From positions 1 to 64,000 of the forward strand of contig JAHQIW010005499.1 of NCBI GenBank assembly GCA_019055375.1: a DNA stretch of 64,000 nt, in the 5' to 3' direction. The notes below the pieces were generated by a model. It was given only the letters and a program-made list of their open reading frames with translations. It made no database searches and was not told where the DNA came from. This DNA comes from Parelaphostrongylus tenuis (taxonomy: Eukaryota; Nematoda; Chromadorea; Rhabditida; Metastrongylidae). Position numbers and translations under genes: made by a program. Within the stretch, counting starts at the first letter, position 1; each line of letters begins with the position of its first letter. This document shows positions 52,843-64,000 of the stretch, piece by piece.

Positions 52843-55800
52843 TCCCGCCCCCGTAAGTCGGCATATTGATGGTAGATATGTTTATAATTCATGTACTTCT
52901 CTAGTACGCAAAAATTGATCTTAGCCTTCCATGAGTCCAGAAAAACGTTCCAGCACGCAACTTAAAGATCCCAAAAATTCATTTGGCTAACAATCAGCGA
53001 CACGCAAATAAAAACCGAAAGTTCTTATGCTAAGGGCGAACTTCCACAAAAAATTGAGAAGTCTTCATGGATGACGAACACGAGGAAACGAACTGAATGT
53101 AAGTATGCGATCTCCACCGGGTGACGACAGGTTGTTTCAGAAAAGGTGACATCAACAACATATGAACACCTTGAGTCGTTGGTTCAGTCTGCTCTTGCAC
53201 TACGTGGTTCGTCTCTTTTCTATCAGCAAATCGGTACACTCTTATATAAAAGAACGAGAACATAATGGCCATATTCGTAGACTCACAAAATCGCTACTGT
53301 ATAGGTCAGATATGCACTCAATCACTTATACAATGTCATGGCTGGAGTGTGGCATACTCAAAGCCGCTGGCTTATCACTGGACTTTTTCTTATTTTAATC
53401 GCTTGAATTTCTTAATCCCAGAAATGCTCACCGTGATAGAGTAGCCACTTTCGAGAGCATATTGCAGTATTAATGATCTTGCTCACTACGCTGGCGGCCC
53501 AATCTACCAAGGCTTCAACTCAAATCCACCCGAACACTCTAGGTTTCTCATGAGTCAGCAAGCTGGCAGCAGATTTATCTAGTAAGAGCTCAATGATACA
53601 CTTAGAAAGTCTCTAGTACAGATTTTTCTGGATCTCAGAACAATTCAGCTTGATCACTATCGAGTAGTGTTCCCGATAAAGACTGGAAATGCTCAAAACT
53701 TTGAGTACAACAGGCCTCAGCAACTTCGCCTTGCCGCGCGAGCGGCGACGAGCAGTCCGTCCCGGTTAGTGATGCTGGCCATCGGAAAGGTGGTTGCTGG
53801 TTCAACTTCCTCCCACAATGCTTCCCAGCAGGAAATTCTTTGTGCAATTTTTTGGTACCATTAATCTAGAAGGTACTTCCATAACATAATTATTATGTCT
53901 AAAAACGCTCAGTTGTCTAACATTTCACTACTTTTTGATATGAAATGAAGATCAATGGGGGTATAAACGGAATCAACGCATAGGTTTCACAAAACTAACC
54001 TCATCCACATCTATATAAGTTTTTTCAAAGAAGTCGTACACTGTGAAAAATGTGTTCGGGCATTTGACTTTTTCAACGTCGTCGAAAGCAGTACTAAAGA
54101 AAACTCTGGATACCCTCTTGCGGGAGGCGTCAATTTCGGCTGGCGGGCAGCTTGGACGGCTACAAGATAGCCTGCCGGAGCCTGCTTTAAAGCTAATGTG
54201 GTAGTTTTCCTAATAAAATTTGTACTTTTTTCATCAATATATGGGATTTTTGTACCAATAAATGATCAGATATGATATAACAAACTTCAACAAGGTCATT
54301 TTTTATTAGAAATAACGTAATTGCTACATTCATAATGCACACTTCTAAAGGAAAAAACCAAGTATTCATGAAAAAGCTGTATTTAAAAGCATCATCGAAC
54401 ATTTCTACGATATTTTTTATACTTACCTACAATACAGTCACATTTATCCTGTATTTCTTTCATCTTTCTGTATACTTTAATGCATGAACTGCATAAAATT
54501 AGCCATAGTGGCTGAAAACTGGAGAACAATGAGTAGTTCGCCATAAATTGTGCTGCTTGTTGCATGCGATCCCACTTCATCGACAATTCTTGATATTTTT
54601 TTATTATTGAAGTTCAGATTCCCATTTCTCAGATCAATGCATAATTTCGTTCGAATTCTCTATTCATAGCTATGCCATGCGAAGAAGAGATAGAGGTGTA
54701 GCGGTTCTTTCCCGTTCTCTTCACCCTGTTTGAGCCCTTTGGTTGACACATATAAAATGACGCTTCAATAGTCGCTCGATAGCTAAAAACAGGTGAATTT
54801 GAACGATGTATTTTATTCCTTAAATGATCGGTCTTCTTCGCTGTAATAGTAGAGAAAGTGTCTTGTTTCACATTCAGGCATTTCTCTCCGGATAAAGCTT
54901 TTTTCATAAGCACTTCGCTAATCATTAGATAGGAAAAATCTAAATAGTTCCAACAGTGCACTTGATTTTGATAAAGGACTTCTCAGAGTGTCGCATCGGT
55001 TGAAAGAAAATTACATTTTGCAAATTTGGATAATTTTCAATGTTCGCATCCTGTTTAAACCTCTTAGGAAAAACGCGTTTACTGATTTTTGTCAGAGTTA
55101 TATTCATCACTCGATAATTTGAATCTTGGAAATTATGATGGTATACTTCATTCTTGAGATGACTCCCTTAATGTGCTCTAGCAGCAAATATAAAAATATC
55201 TTTCACACTCAAGCATTTCCCACTGAGGTTAGCTTTCCGGCTGGACTTCTGATCATTCTTCGATAGATCAAATCTCGGCGATTTCCACAATAACTCTTTT
55301 CCTGAAAAGAACACTTTATTGTACTGTAGCAGCAAAAAGAAGGCTAAGTTTCGCAGTTAGTCAATGGGTTGCTAAAGGCACGGTGACTCCAGGCCAATAT
55401 TGCAAAGTCCCACCCTTTGGAGTGCGAAACTCAGTTTTACTTTTGACTGCCACTGCTCTCGAAGGAGCCCTCTTTGAAAATAACTGCGTCCTTGAAATCG
55501 CTGAGATTTGCACTATCGAATGGCTGATAATTGTTTATAGAAAATACTTTATTCAACGAAAATTTCAAATGTGAAACAAAATTTTAGTCCGTTTGTTACA
55601 GCGCAAAAAACAAGCCATTTGGGAAACAAAATACACCATTCAAGTTCACTTGATTTCAGCTATCGAATGAGAATACTAGTGAATCAGTGAAATAGGTCTT
55701 TTCTGGAATAAATCAAAGTCTGACGATCGTAATTTCTAACATGCGATTGCATGTGACAGAAGTCGTTTTCACAAGTAAGGATTTTCAAGACAGTTGAGCG

Positions 55801-56645
55801 TTATTTTACTTAGCAATACGTTTACAAAAGTTCTATCAATAATATTTCAAGTTTTTTTTAGCAAAAAAGTCTATAAAAAACGAAATATAACCATATAATT
55901 CCAAAAATCCGCCCCCAATTAGAAAAATTGGACTGCGATTGCAAAACGTCATCTTTTATTTTTCACTAGAACGTACTGTGGGATTATTTTCAAACAACGA
56001 GCTTAGTATTAGAGTCAGAACATTCTCAAGCTATCTACTGACTACAAAATCATTGAGAAGATATGAGAAAATGTCCAACAACAGCTGGGAGTACAATCCT
56101 TTTCGCAAGTATCAGGTTCCTTTTCTTTGAAAAGAAGTTTAGCGCACGCGTTAATCTTGCCAAAATCATTCATACAGGAGTCTTGTCAGTGACATTTTAT
56201 CGTTTCTTGATGACATCTTCCTCTGAGAGCGTTATTAACCCGATTTTTATTGGAGCACGCTCCACTCTTCGTAGCCTATCCAAACGGCGCGTCCAGCTGA
56301 GGGTCATATTGACCCTCATCGTCCGTAAAAGGATATGTGTTACTCCATACTACATATGACTCCATGGATCCACATTGCGTATTAAAAAGTAGTGAAACAC
56401 TAGACAAGTTAACGTTTTTTATACTGTAATAATCGTAAGAAAAGGATCTTCAGGGCTCATCGACATCAAAAAATTACATAAAAGACTGTTGTGAAGCGCC
56501 GTGGTAAGGGATCACACCAGTAACCTTCTTCATGAGGTCAGCACCACTGACCACGCGGTACAAAAGAGTGCTCCGCGCCGCGCACCTTGGGGGATGGGCT
56601 AGCGCCGTGGGCCTGTCATTCCAAAGTATTGAGTAGCAGTCGAAT

Positions 56646-57089
56646 TCACATGCCGTTTAAAGTGCGAAGAACGTTGTAGAAGGTGGATTCGAGAAGAGAA
56701 TTCAAACGCAAGCGTTGAGATCCGCATGAGATACATGTCAAAACCGTTCGTTCAATAAAATAATCACTTCTTATAACTTTATTTGAGCCTTGTATCTTTT
56801 GAATTGTGCGAGTCCCAGCACTACTAGAATTCGATTCGTATCCTCGCTTTTTTGGCATCTTCTTCACGAACGTCGTAGAGTACTGGTTGAGCACGTCTCC
56901 CAGTCTTGAGGATAGCCGGGACGGGGTGAAGCGCAAAGTGTTTCTTTGTTTATTACTGGCCGCCTGAGAGGTTGGGGAAGCAGACAAACCACACTTGGAG
57001 CCGCGCCGAGCATTACTGGTTAGTCGGCACCCAGGCACCAATAATTTTTTGAAGATACAAATAAGGTAGTTAAACACATTAGAACCCAA
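56646..57089 (-). CDS. Open frame of 147 codons, product not recognised (right arm)
   Basis: Mirror of 18,382-18,825, with one amino-acid difference (QKIQG here, QKMQG there). Same reservations as for the left copy. Confidence 0.2.
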   Translation of the reverse strand: MGSNVFNYLICIFKKLLVPGCRLTSNARRGSKCGLSASPTSQAASNKQRNTLRFTPSRLSSRLGDVLNQYSTTFVKKMPKKRGYESNSSSAGTRTIQKIQGSNKVIRSDYFIERTVLTCISCGSQRLRLNSLLESTFYNVLRTLNGM

Positions 57090-60000
57090 TCTGCGACAAG
57101 CTATACCTCATACCACAGACCCAATCACTTTCCGTAAGGTGACTAATTGTGGTCAGATTCCTGGACATTTGAGCCTGTTAGTACTCAATATCCATAATAC
57201 AACTGGCAATAAGCTGAAAAAAGAAGGCGTATTTTTATTCTTAGAAAAGAAAACGACTCAAATAAAGAGCGCTGCAGTAAGGCACGAGTACGAATAGGGC
57301 GTTGGGTAAAATGCTAGAGAAGCGGTGCGTAAGATTGATGGAGCTGCCTGTGGACGGGCCGAGCCCGACCGTGGTTAGAAGTGATAGAACGAAATAATAA
57401 AACAATGACTCGCATTATGATAGAATTTACTGAGAGGGAGAAAGAAGAAAAAACACTGAAACTGAATTGATTAGATATTGCAATGTTTAACATCAAGTAG
57501 GGATACTTAGTAAAAAGAATAAACAATCTATGAAACACCAAACAAGATATGCTCACAGTACAAATCTATCACAAATAAGCATTTCAAACATTAAAACCAA
57601 AACACTTCACCATGATCTTTTCGATTTCAGCAAATTCGCTGGGTGTCCGTCTGGAAATTCCTAATTTTTACGTGGCAAACGATCTTAGAAAAAGTAAAAC
57701 AGTAAAAAAAGAAAAGAGTTGGAAGGGCCTAGAAAATAACTACTTGTTCAGTAATTCGAGTATGCTTCCCTCTCATGGTGATGAATGAGTTGACTCGATA
57801 GAAGAAATGTTTTTTACCAACTGATCTGAACCTATAGGATGACTAATATCCCAAGCTACACAGCACGATATGTATAACCAAGAACTTGTACGCTTCACTC
57901 AACTGCTCTACTAGAAAATCCTCTATTGAATCTGGATTGAACAACAGACGATGTAATGAGATTAATCGATATTATCGAATATATGTTCATTTGTTGTCGT
58001 TCTGTAACTTTCCGATCGGAAACATGTAAAAATTTCCAAGAGATAACTGATAACACGCGATAAAATCCCAGGGAAACTCTGATGTGAAAGCATAAAAGTC
58101 ACGGCAGAGGAAAAACGATATCAGCTATCGAGTGTGCCTCACCATGACGTTTCAGCACTTTTAGCTTGTCAACAAATTTTTCATTGCAGTATTACAACGA
58201 TACCTAAACAAGTGTAAATGACTTTCAAATAGAAAAAAAATGAATATTATGCCTTGTAAGTTTCCAGCTATAAACTATGTCACACTTGATTATTTTAAGG
58301 TCGTACCTTTCTTTTTGACTGTTCAGCCAATCCCTTGAAGAGGAGCCCCCCGCCTTCCACTTACATATAAAGGAATCGACGACAAACAACCTAGACTGCC
58401 GTGAAGTGAAAAGACCACCCATTGTACAGTATTTTACAGTCGACTGCTCGTGGCTAGTAAAACTTATCATGTAATACCTTTCTTTGACTGTTTTTCGACA
58501 GGCATCTCGCACTATATAAGTGTCATAACATTTCTCATAAAAGGCTCAAAATATGTGATCAGGTTACGTTTTAAGGGAGATCTTAAAATAGTCGAAAAGA
58601 AAAACATTACAAAAAAGGGAAGGCCCTTCTAGGTCTGTATTATAGATCACCTAGACAATAGGGATAAAAGTGACTGAAGAACGCCTTTAGGTATGCATAT
58701 TGCACTGATGCATGAGGAGGCGAACTATGAAGTAGAAATATCCAACCCCGTGTAAGAATGGAAAACTTTAGCGTGCAAAGTCGTCGAAGAATTTTGCATT
58801 TATGCCAAAAACCCAAATATGAATCGGAAAGATAAATGCCTTCGCTTGTCACTCGTGATCTCGCGCCATTTCTCTGCTCGATTTTTGTGCATCTGAGGCA
58901 AACACATTCCTCGCCCATATGATACTCGATGCAGCTGGCTACATAATGACTGGTGGACTAGTAAACAACTAGATTATAGTATGTTTCAGCTTCTATGTTT
59001 TGGTTTAAGTTTCACTTAATTTTGTTGTAAAAGTGTTCATCTATGTGGATTGCACGTCAATTTGGCTCTTTCAGATCTGAGGAAGGTGAAACTGAAGAAA
59101 CGTTAGCCACGGATACGACCTCTAATGTTCTATTCTGTACGAAATAAGCGTATATTAACAGCTTCGTGTTCGCTGAACAAAAAAGTTACAAAAACCTATT
59201 GCATGATACGTTTTACCAGCCAGGAGCAATCGCCTGTAAAACACTGCATGACAGGTGATCTTTTCACCTTACGATAATGTAAGTTGCTCGTCCCCGACTG
59301 CTTTATATATGTGGGGAATTCTCCTACAAGAGACTGGCTGAAGCGAGAGGTACCGAGTAAATGATGAGGCTAAAAGGCCGAAACACGTACTTACACTATA
59401 TAAGCGCCACAACAGAATTCATGAAAGGTTCAGAATATGTTATCAGATTATCTTTTGAAGTCAATGTTCTGAAAATTAGCTTCGGATGGACTGAGGCAAT
59501 ACCCAGATTTTATAAACCAAGTGAATTCATCATTCTTTCTCACGATTTCTAGCACTGGTATGATGTTACAAATAACATCTAAGAGTACTGAGTGGTATGC
59601 AAAACATTCGACATCAACCGAGAGTTGAACCTACGCCCCACCCATGTCGGGGAAGGGAAGAGGAAGGATCGCCGATGCCACCGTTCTGCTATCACACTTT
59701 CTATAATATAAATTACCGTGGCTTTCAGTAAGCAATCTCTAAGCAACTATGTCATTCATTCAACAGTCCTAGATGTAAAACTGCGCACTCCTGCTAAAAA
59801 GCAGTAAAACTGAAAAGTTAAAACTGATTTACATTCCAAATAGTTTTCAGCGTAACTGGGTTCGATGCCAATATGTGGTTATCAAACCGAACCCCTTAAA
59901 GCTGAAACAAGTGCTCAACTCCCGCCTCATATCGAATGTTTTCCATACCACTCATTACTGTTAAATGATCACCTCAAATTTCGAAACTACATAGTAGCTG

Positions 60001-60480
60001 GATGGGGAAAATGATTCATAATGCAGTTCGCACATGTGAAAACAAAATCGCCGCTCATAAAAGAAATGAGTGGTCCATCCGTTACATATTATGAAGGTGA
60101 TATTCGGTTGACAAGAACTTTTCCTTTTTTGCTAATTATTTTTTGATGTCTCAGAGTTTTTGTTTTCACTATCTTTTAGAGGAGCTTTGTGTGATTATTT
60201 TGATATATAACATTTGACACAATTGTTTTCATTTAGAAATGTCCCAAAAGCAAAAACGGCTGTTGATGTCACAGCAGTATCGTTGCGTACCAAAACAGCA
60301 CTTGAACCCAAACGACACTCGTGCAGCATCAGCATTCGTTGTGCTCCTGCGACAATTTCAACTCAAAACAAATGTGTAAGTGTTATAAATCAAAATAACG
60401 GCAAGAAGTTGCTCCCAACAAGAGCAAAAACACAAACTTAAATGCATGAAAAATAATTAACAAAAACGGAGAATAGTCAT

Positions 60481-60826
60481 TTTTGAGCCACGCATGTCAT
60501 GTGGTCTGTTATAAGGGCTGACTTATAGAGCACGATACACGTGTTTCAACACTAACGGTCTCATCAGTCGGGCGGTACTTATACTAAGAGTAGGCGACGA
60601 CGAACATTTTACACTCTATATCGAGTGAGATTATCACAGAACACACATTGTTGTACACTCGATTGATCATGGTATGGTATCATTATTTTACCATGTTCGC
60701 CCCGAGAGGATTGGCATAAGACGAGAAGGGTACAGCCCGACTGATGAGACCGTCAAGGTTGAAACACGTGTATCGGGCTCTATAAGTCAGTCCTTATAAC
60801 AGACCAAATGACATGCATGGCTCAAA
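60481..60826. mobile_element. Hairpin MITE, GAGCCAYGCATG family (right-arm copy)
   Basis: Reverse complement of 14,644-14,989. The arms differ by one base in the run CCATCCATG versus CCATACCATG. Confidence 0.8.
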
Positions 60827-61028
60827 ACGATTATTTAGCATATTAAAAAACGGAAAAAAATTGGAAAATTTCTTGCTGACCCAATATACTGGTGAAAATT
60901 TCCTGAGTGACAAAGGTAAGAGTGAAATGGAAACACATAGATGAAAGGCAAAACTATGAAGCTCGGCAGGAATGGTAAACGAGGGTTCAACTTCGAGCAG
61001 AGCCTCAAGGTTTTCATATCACTCACCA

Positions 61029-61203
61029 TTACGTATACATGTGTGTATATATATGCATATAAACATGCGTATGCATGTATACATGTGCATATACACATGC
61101 TTATGTATATGCAATATGTTATCTGTATATATACATATATGCGCATACGTATGTACGTACACATGTATATATACACATGCACATGTGTATGCATATGTAC
61201 ATG

Positions 61204-61245
<42 letters not shown>
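61029..61245. repeat. Alternating purine-pyrimidine tract (right-arm copy)
   Basis: Mirror of 14,225-14,441. The position sum is 75,470 on both sides of the tract, so the microsatellite length is identical in the two arms. Confidence 0.85.
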
Positions 61246-61247
<2 letters not shown>

Positions 61248-64000
61248 TCTGTCACCTGTCGTCCCGTTGATCGTCGAGTGAATTGAGCGGGTACCAGCAA
61301 CTCTTCCATTTTTCCCTATCGCGTGCAAGAGTAGCCCAGTGGGTCCTCCTCGCTCTACGAATTCACTGAGCATCATATCTTTCTTCTATCGCTTTCGTGA
61401 AAAATCGGACCAACGGGTCAGTGGTCTTCCTCTAGAGCGCTTGACGTCCCGAAGAGTCCAGTCGGCAACGGCTCTCGTCCATCGGTTGTCGTTGAAGCGC
61501 ATCACGTGTCCGGCCCACCTTATTTTCGATATCCTGGCGTGTAGAACGGCGTCTCTGACTTTCGATCGTTGACGTAGGTCGGAAGTTCGGATCCTTTGTC
61601 TCATTTGCGAAATACGAGATACTCCTAGCATCGACCTTTCGACTGCGCGTTCGATAACGGCAAGTGATCTTTCATCCTGCTTACGTAGCGACCAGGTTTC
61701 TGCTGCATACGTTAAGGCAGGGGTAATTGTCGAGTCGAAAAGGTGGGCACAGAGTCGGATGTTCTTTGTCCTCTTCACTACATCTTCGATCCTCTTAAAC
61801 GTTCCCCAAGCCGCTCGTTTCCTCCCGCTCAACTCTGGAACTAGGTCGTTCATCATGTTGATTTCACGACCTAGTTAGACGTAACTGGAGCATTCGGAGA
61901 TTGTCGTTCCGTTGAACGCGAATAGGGCATTCGAAACCCATCCGTTCCTCATGAACATTGCTTTCCTTAGATTCAGTTGAAGACCAATCTTTCCACAGGC
62001 GTTATCGAAATCGGTCAACATTCGTTCAGCTTGACTGATGTTTGGTGTTATGAGGACGATATCGTCAGCAAAGCTAAAATGGTTTAATTGTCGACCATCA
62101 ATTTTCACTCCCATATCGTCCCATTCTAATGTTCGCATGACGTTTTGTAGGATGGCAGTGCATAGTTTTGGCGAAATTGTATCGCCTTGTCGAACTGTTC
62201 TTCTTACGTCAATGGTGACATTGTTGTAGAATGGAGATATCTTGGTCGTGAAATCTTTATAAAGCTCACGATGGATCACTATGTGCCGAGTAGGGACGCC
62301 TTGGTTATTCAGAGCCTCTATAACCGCTTCTGTTTCCACTGAATTGAAGGCTTTCTTCAGAACGATGAAAGTGAGACAGAGTTGTTTCCTGTACTCTCGC
62401 AAAACTTCGATGAGTCTTGTAAGCGTGTGAATGTGGTCCATGGTATTGAATCATTTTCGGAACCCTGCTTGTTCGCATGGCTGTCCTTCGTCCAGTGTTC
62501 TGTCAATCCTGTTTAGGATGATTCGAGTAAAGAGTTTATAGACAACGGGCAGCAAGCAGATTGGGCGGTAATTGCCTATGTCTTGAAGGTCTCGCTTTTT
62601 GAACAACAATACGGTCTTGCTGGCTTTCCATTGAATAGGGACCTTGCATTCTGACAGGTAGCGAGTGAAGAGCCGAGTCACGGTGTTGATGAGAGCTGCC
62701 GGGAGGTTCTAAAGGTGTTCTGGTCTAATCCTGTCTGGACCGCGTGTTGTTCTGTTCTTCACCGACGATATAGCATGCCGAATTTCGGCTTCTGCCATTA
62801 CTGCTGCTCTTCTCTGTTCGAGGTCTTCTTTTATCGCTTCTCTGTAGCATTTCGTAAGTTCGGACGTTTAGTTTCGGTTGCCTGCAGTTCGTGCGGTTCC
62901 ACGTTGACGTATCAGCTCGAGTGTCTGCGCAGACGAGCGTCCCTTCGTGACCTTGGGACTCTTGGCCTTCATAGTGCTAACTTAAAGATATTCAACGAGT
63001 CGATCGCATTCTTCGTCGATGTTGCCGACAACGGGATCTTTCCAAAAGCCGACTAATGATTTGAATACATCCCAGTTTATGGTAGTTCTGGGACTTCGTT
63101 GTTTGAATTTAGCGGATTTCTCTCCTTTCCGCGAAAAAGGAGCCTTGCGCGAAAGACGATGGTCTGATCCAGTGTAGACCTTAGGAACAACAACGACATC
63201 GGTCAGGCAAAACCATCGATTTACTAAGACGTGGTCTATTTTATTATGGTACTCTCCACTGGAAGACTCCCACGTCCATCGCTGAGAAAGAGTTATTTGG
63301 AATTGCGAGTTACTATGGATGGTTTGGGTAGTCATGCTGAACTCATATAGCCTCTCACCCTGTTCCATTGTAGTCCATGGGTCCCTATGTGACGTTCTGC
63401 AGACGCTCTTCTGGGTCAAATTTTCGCTTCATCATATCGACTGTTTTTTAAAACCTAGCAAAAAACATTCAAAATAATGTCAAAAAAGAATGCTTTAAGC
63501 CTCCATCGACTGAGAGGTGGTGATGGACCAGTGTCTTTGTACACTGTGCCATCATCACATACGCCTCCCTCCTTGCTACAACGCAGGACTTAATGTAGGG
63601 CGGGGGTCACTGACGAGGAGGCCGAAACCTCCGAAACACCGGTGTATGACCCTGGCGTACCAACCTCGTTTAGGCTTAAAGCATTCTTTTTTCAAATTTT
63701 TGCGCTAAAATCTCCGACAATGACCTTGAAGAATGTATGATCTTCTCTGAAGAATTTTTCGAGGTCCACATAGCACGCTTCCACTTCGTCTTCGTCATAG
63801 ATTGATGTTGGTGCGTAAGCAACAAAAATGGTCAAAGCCGGCGTAGTACCACATCGTTTCAACCGTAATAGTCCGATACGGGTTGTTAGTTGCTCAAACG
63901 AATCAATGCTCACGGTCAAATTCGATTTGACGAGGACGCCAACGCCGCCGACACTTCTGCGATCGCATGTACCAAGAACACATCTTCTCCGGTGTCATAA
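61246..64000 (-). pseudogene. RTE-type LINE (right-arm copy, continues beyond the window)
   Basis: Reverse complement of 11,469-14,224. The RT palm frame is at 61,875-62,441 and the endonuclease frames are at 62,982-63,419 and 63,692-63,919. The C-terminal frame (61,386-61,856) is shorter than its left counterpart because of a T-run length change (six versus five) and a nearby substitution at about 14,056-14,068. It carries the same palm defect and the same MITE. Confidence 0.88.
63482..63692. mobile_element. MITE inserted in the RTE endonuclease (right-arm copy)
   Basis: Reverse complement of 11,777-11,987 with the same AAAAAAGAATGCTTTAAGCC ends. Confidence 0.8.

Larger units (their letters stand above)
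38961..64000 (-). repeat. Right arm of a giant inverted repeat (runs off the window)
   Basis: Reverse complement of 11,469-36,508 with scattered one-base indels and few substitutions. Its content mirrors the left arm. Elements without their own entry here can be located by subtracting the left coordinate from about 75,468. Confidence 0.97.

Noticed and set aside
11469..64000. CRISPR array or phage-like repeat organisation
   Set aside because: There are no regularly spaced short repeats, and the content is clearly eukaryotic (introns, LINEs, tRNA with pol III terminator).

Overview
The window looks like repeat-rich, AT-rich nuclear DNA from a nematode, most likely a strongylid (hookworm or trichostrongylid type). 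The reasons are: a DNA ligase I gene split by introns with nematode-style splice sites (T-rich tract ending in TAG or CAG), several degenerate RTE-type LINEs of the endonuclease plus reverse transcriptase kind that is abundant in strongylids, tRNA-derived SINEs, many hairpin-like MITEs, and no bacterial gene organisation. Species-level assignment is inference.

Layout. (1) 1-5,300: the 3' end of a DNA ligase I (LIG1) gene on the + strand. Seven exons can be read, encoding the last 233 residues including nucleotidyltransferase motifs IV, V and VI; upstream exons lie outside the window. (2) 5,301-10,840: intergenic DNA with one unidentified exon-like ORF (6,072-6,196), a head-to-head SINE pair (6.24-7.48 kb), a duplicated half-MITE (9.0-9.5 kb) and a minus-strand RTE fragment (9.5-10.6 kb). 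(3) 11,469-36,508 and 38,961-64,000: the two arms of a giant, nearly identical inverted repeat. Each visible arm is 25,040 bp, and the right arm runs off the end of the window. Mirror positions add up to 75,466-75,471 throughout. (4) 36,509-38,960: a 2,452-bp unique spacer with an AT-rich palindrome and another copy of the same RTE family, which is cut off inside the RT domain exactly where the right arm begins.

Each arm carries, from its outer to its inner end: a degenerate RTE element with a MITE inside its endonuclease and a long alternating purine-pyrimidine 3' tail; several MITEs; a 3' RTE fragment; one intact tRNA-Arg(ACG); and an older, diverged inverted duplication. That older duplication holds a tRNA-Arg pseudogene and a 2.8-kb insertion flanked by TTAA with short inverted termini, like a piggyBac-type non-autonomous element. 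There is thus a young palindrome containing an old palindrome.

Apart from LIG1 and the tRNA genes, nothing I can read looks like an intact functional gene. Most other open frames are short, overlap repeats, or are broken RTE fragments. Whether the giant palindrome is biological or an assembly fold-back cannot be decided from sequence alone. The differences seen between arms are mostly one-base indels, while an AT microsatellite and its surroundings keep the same length in both arms.
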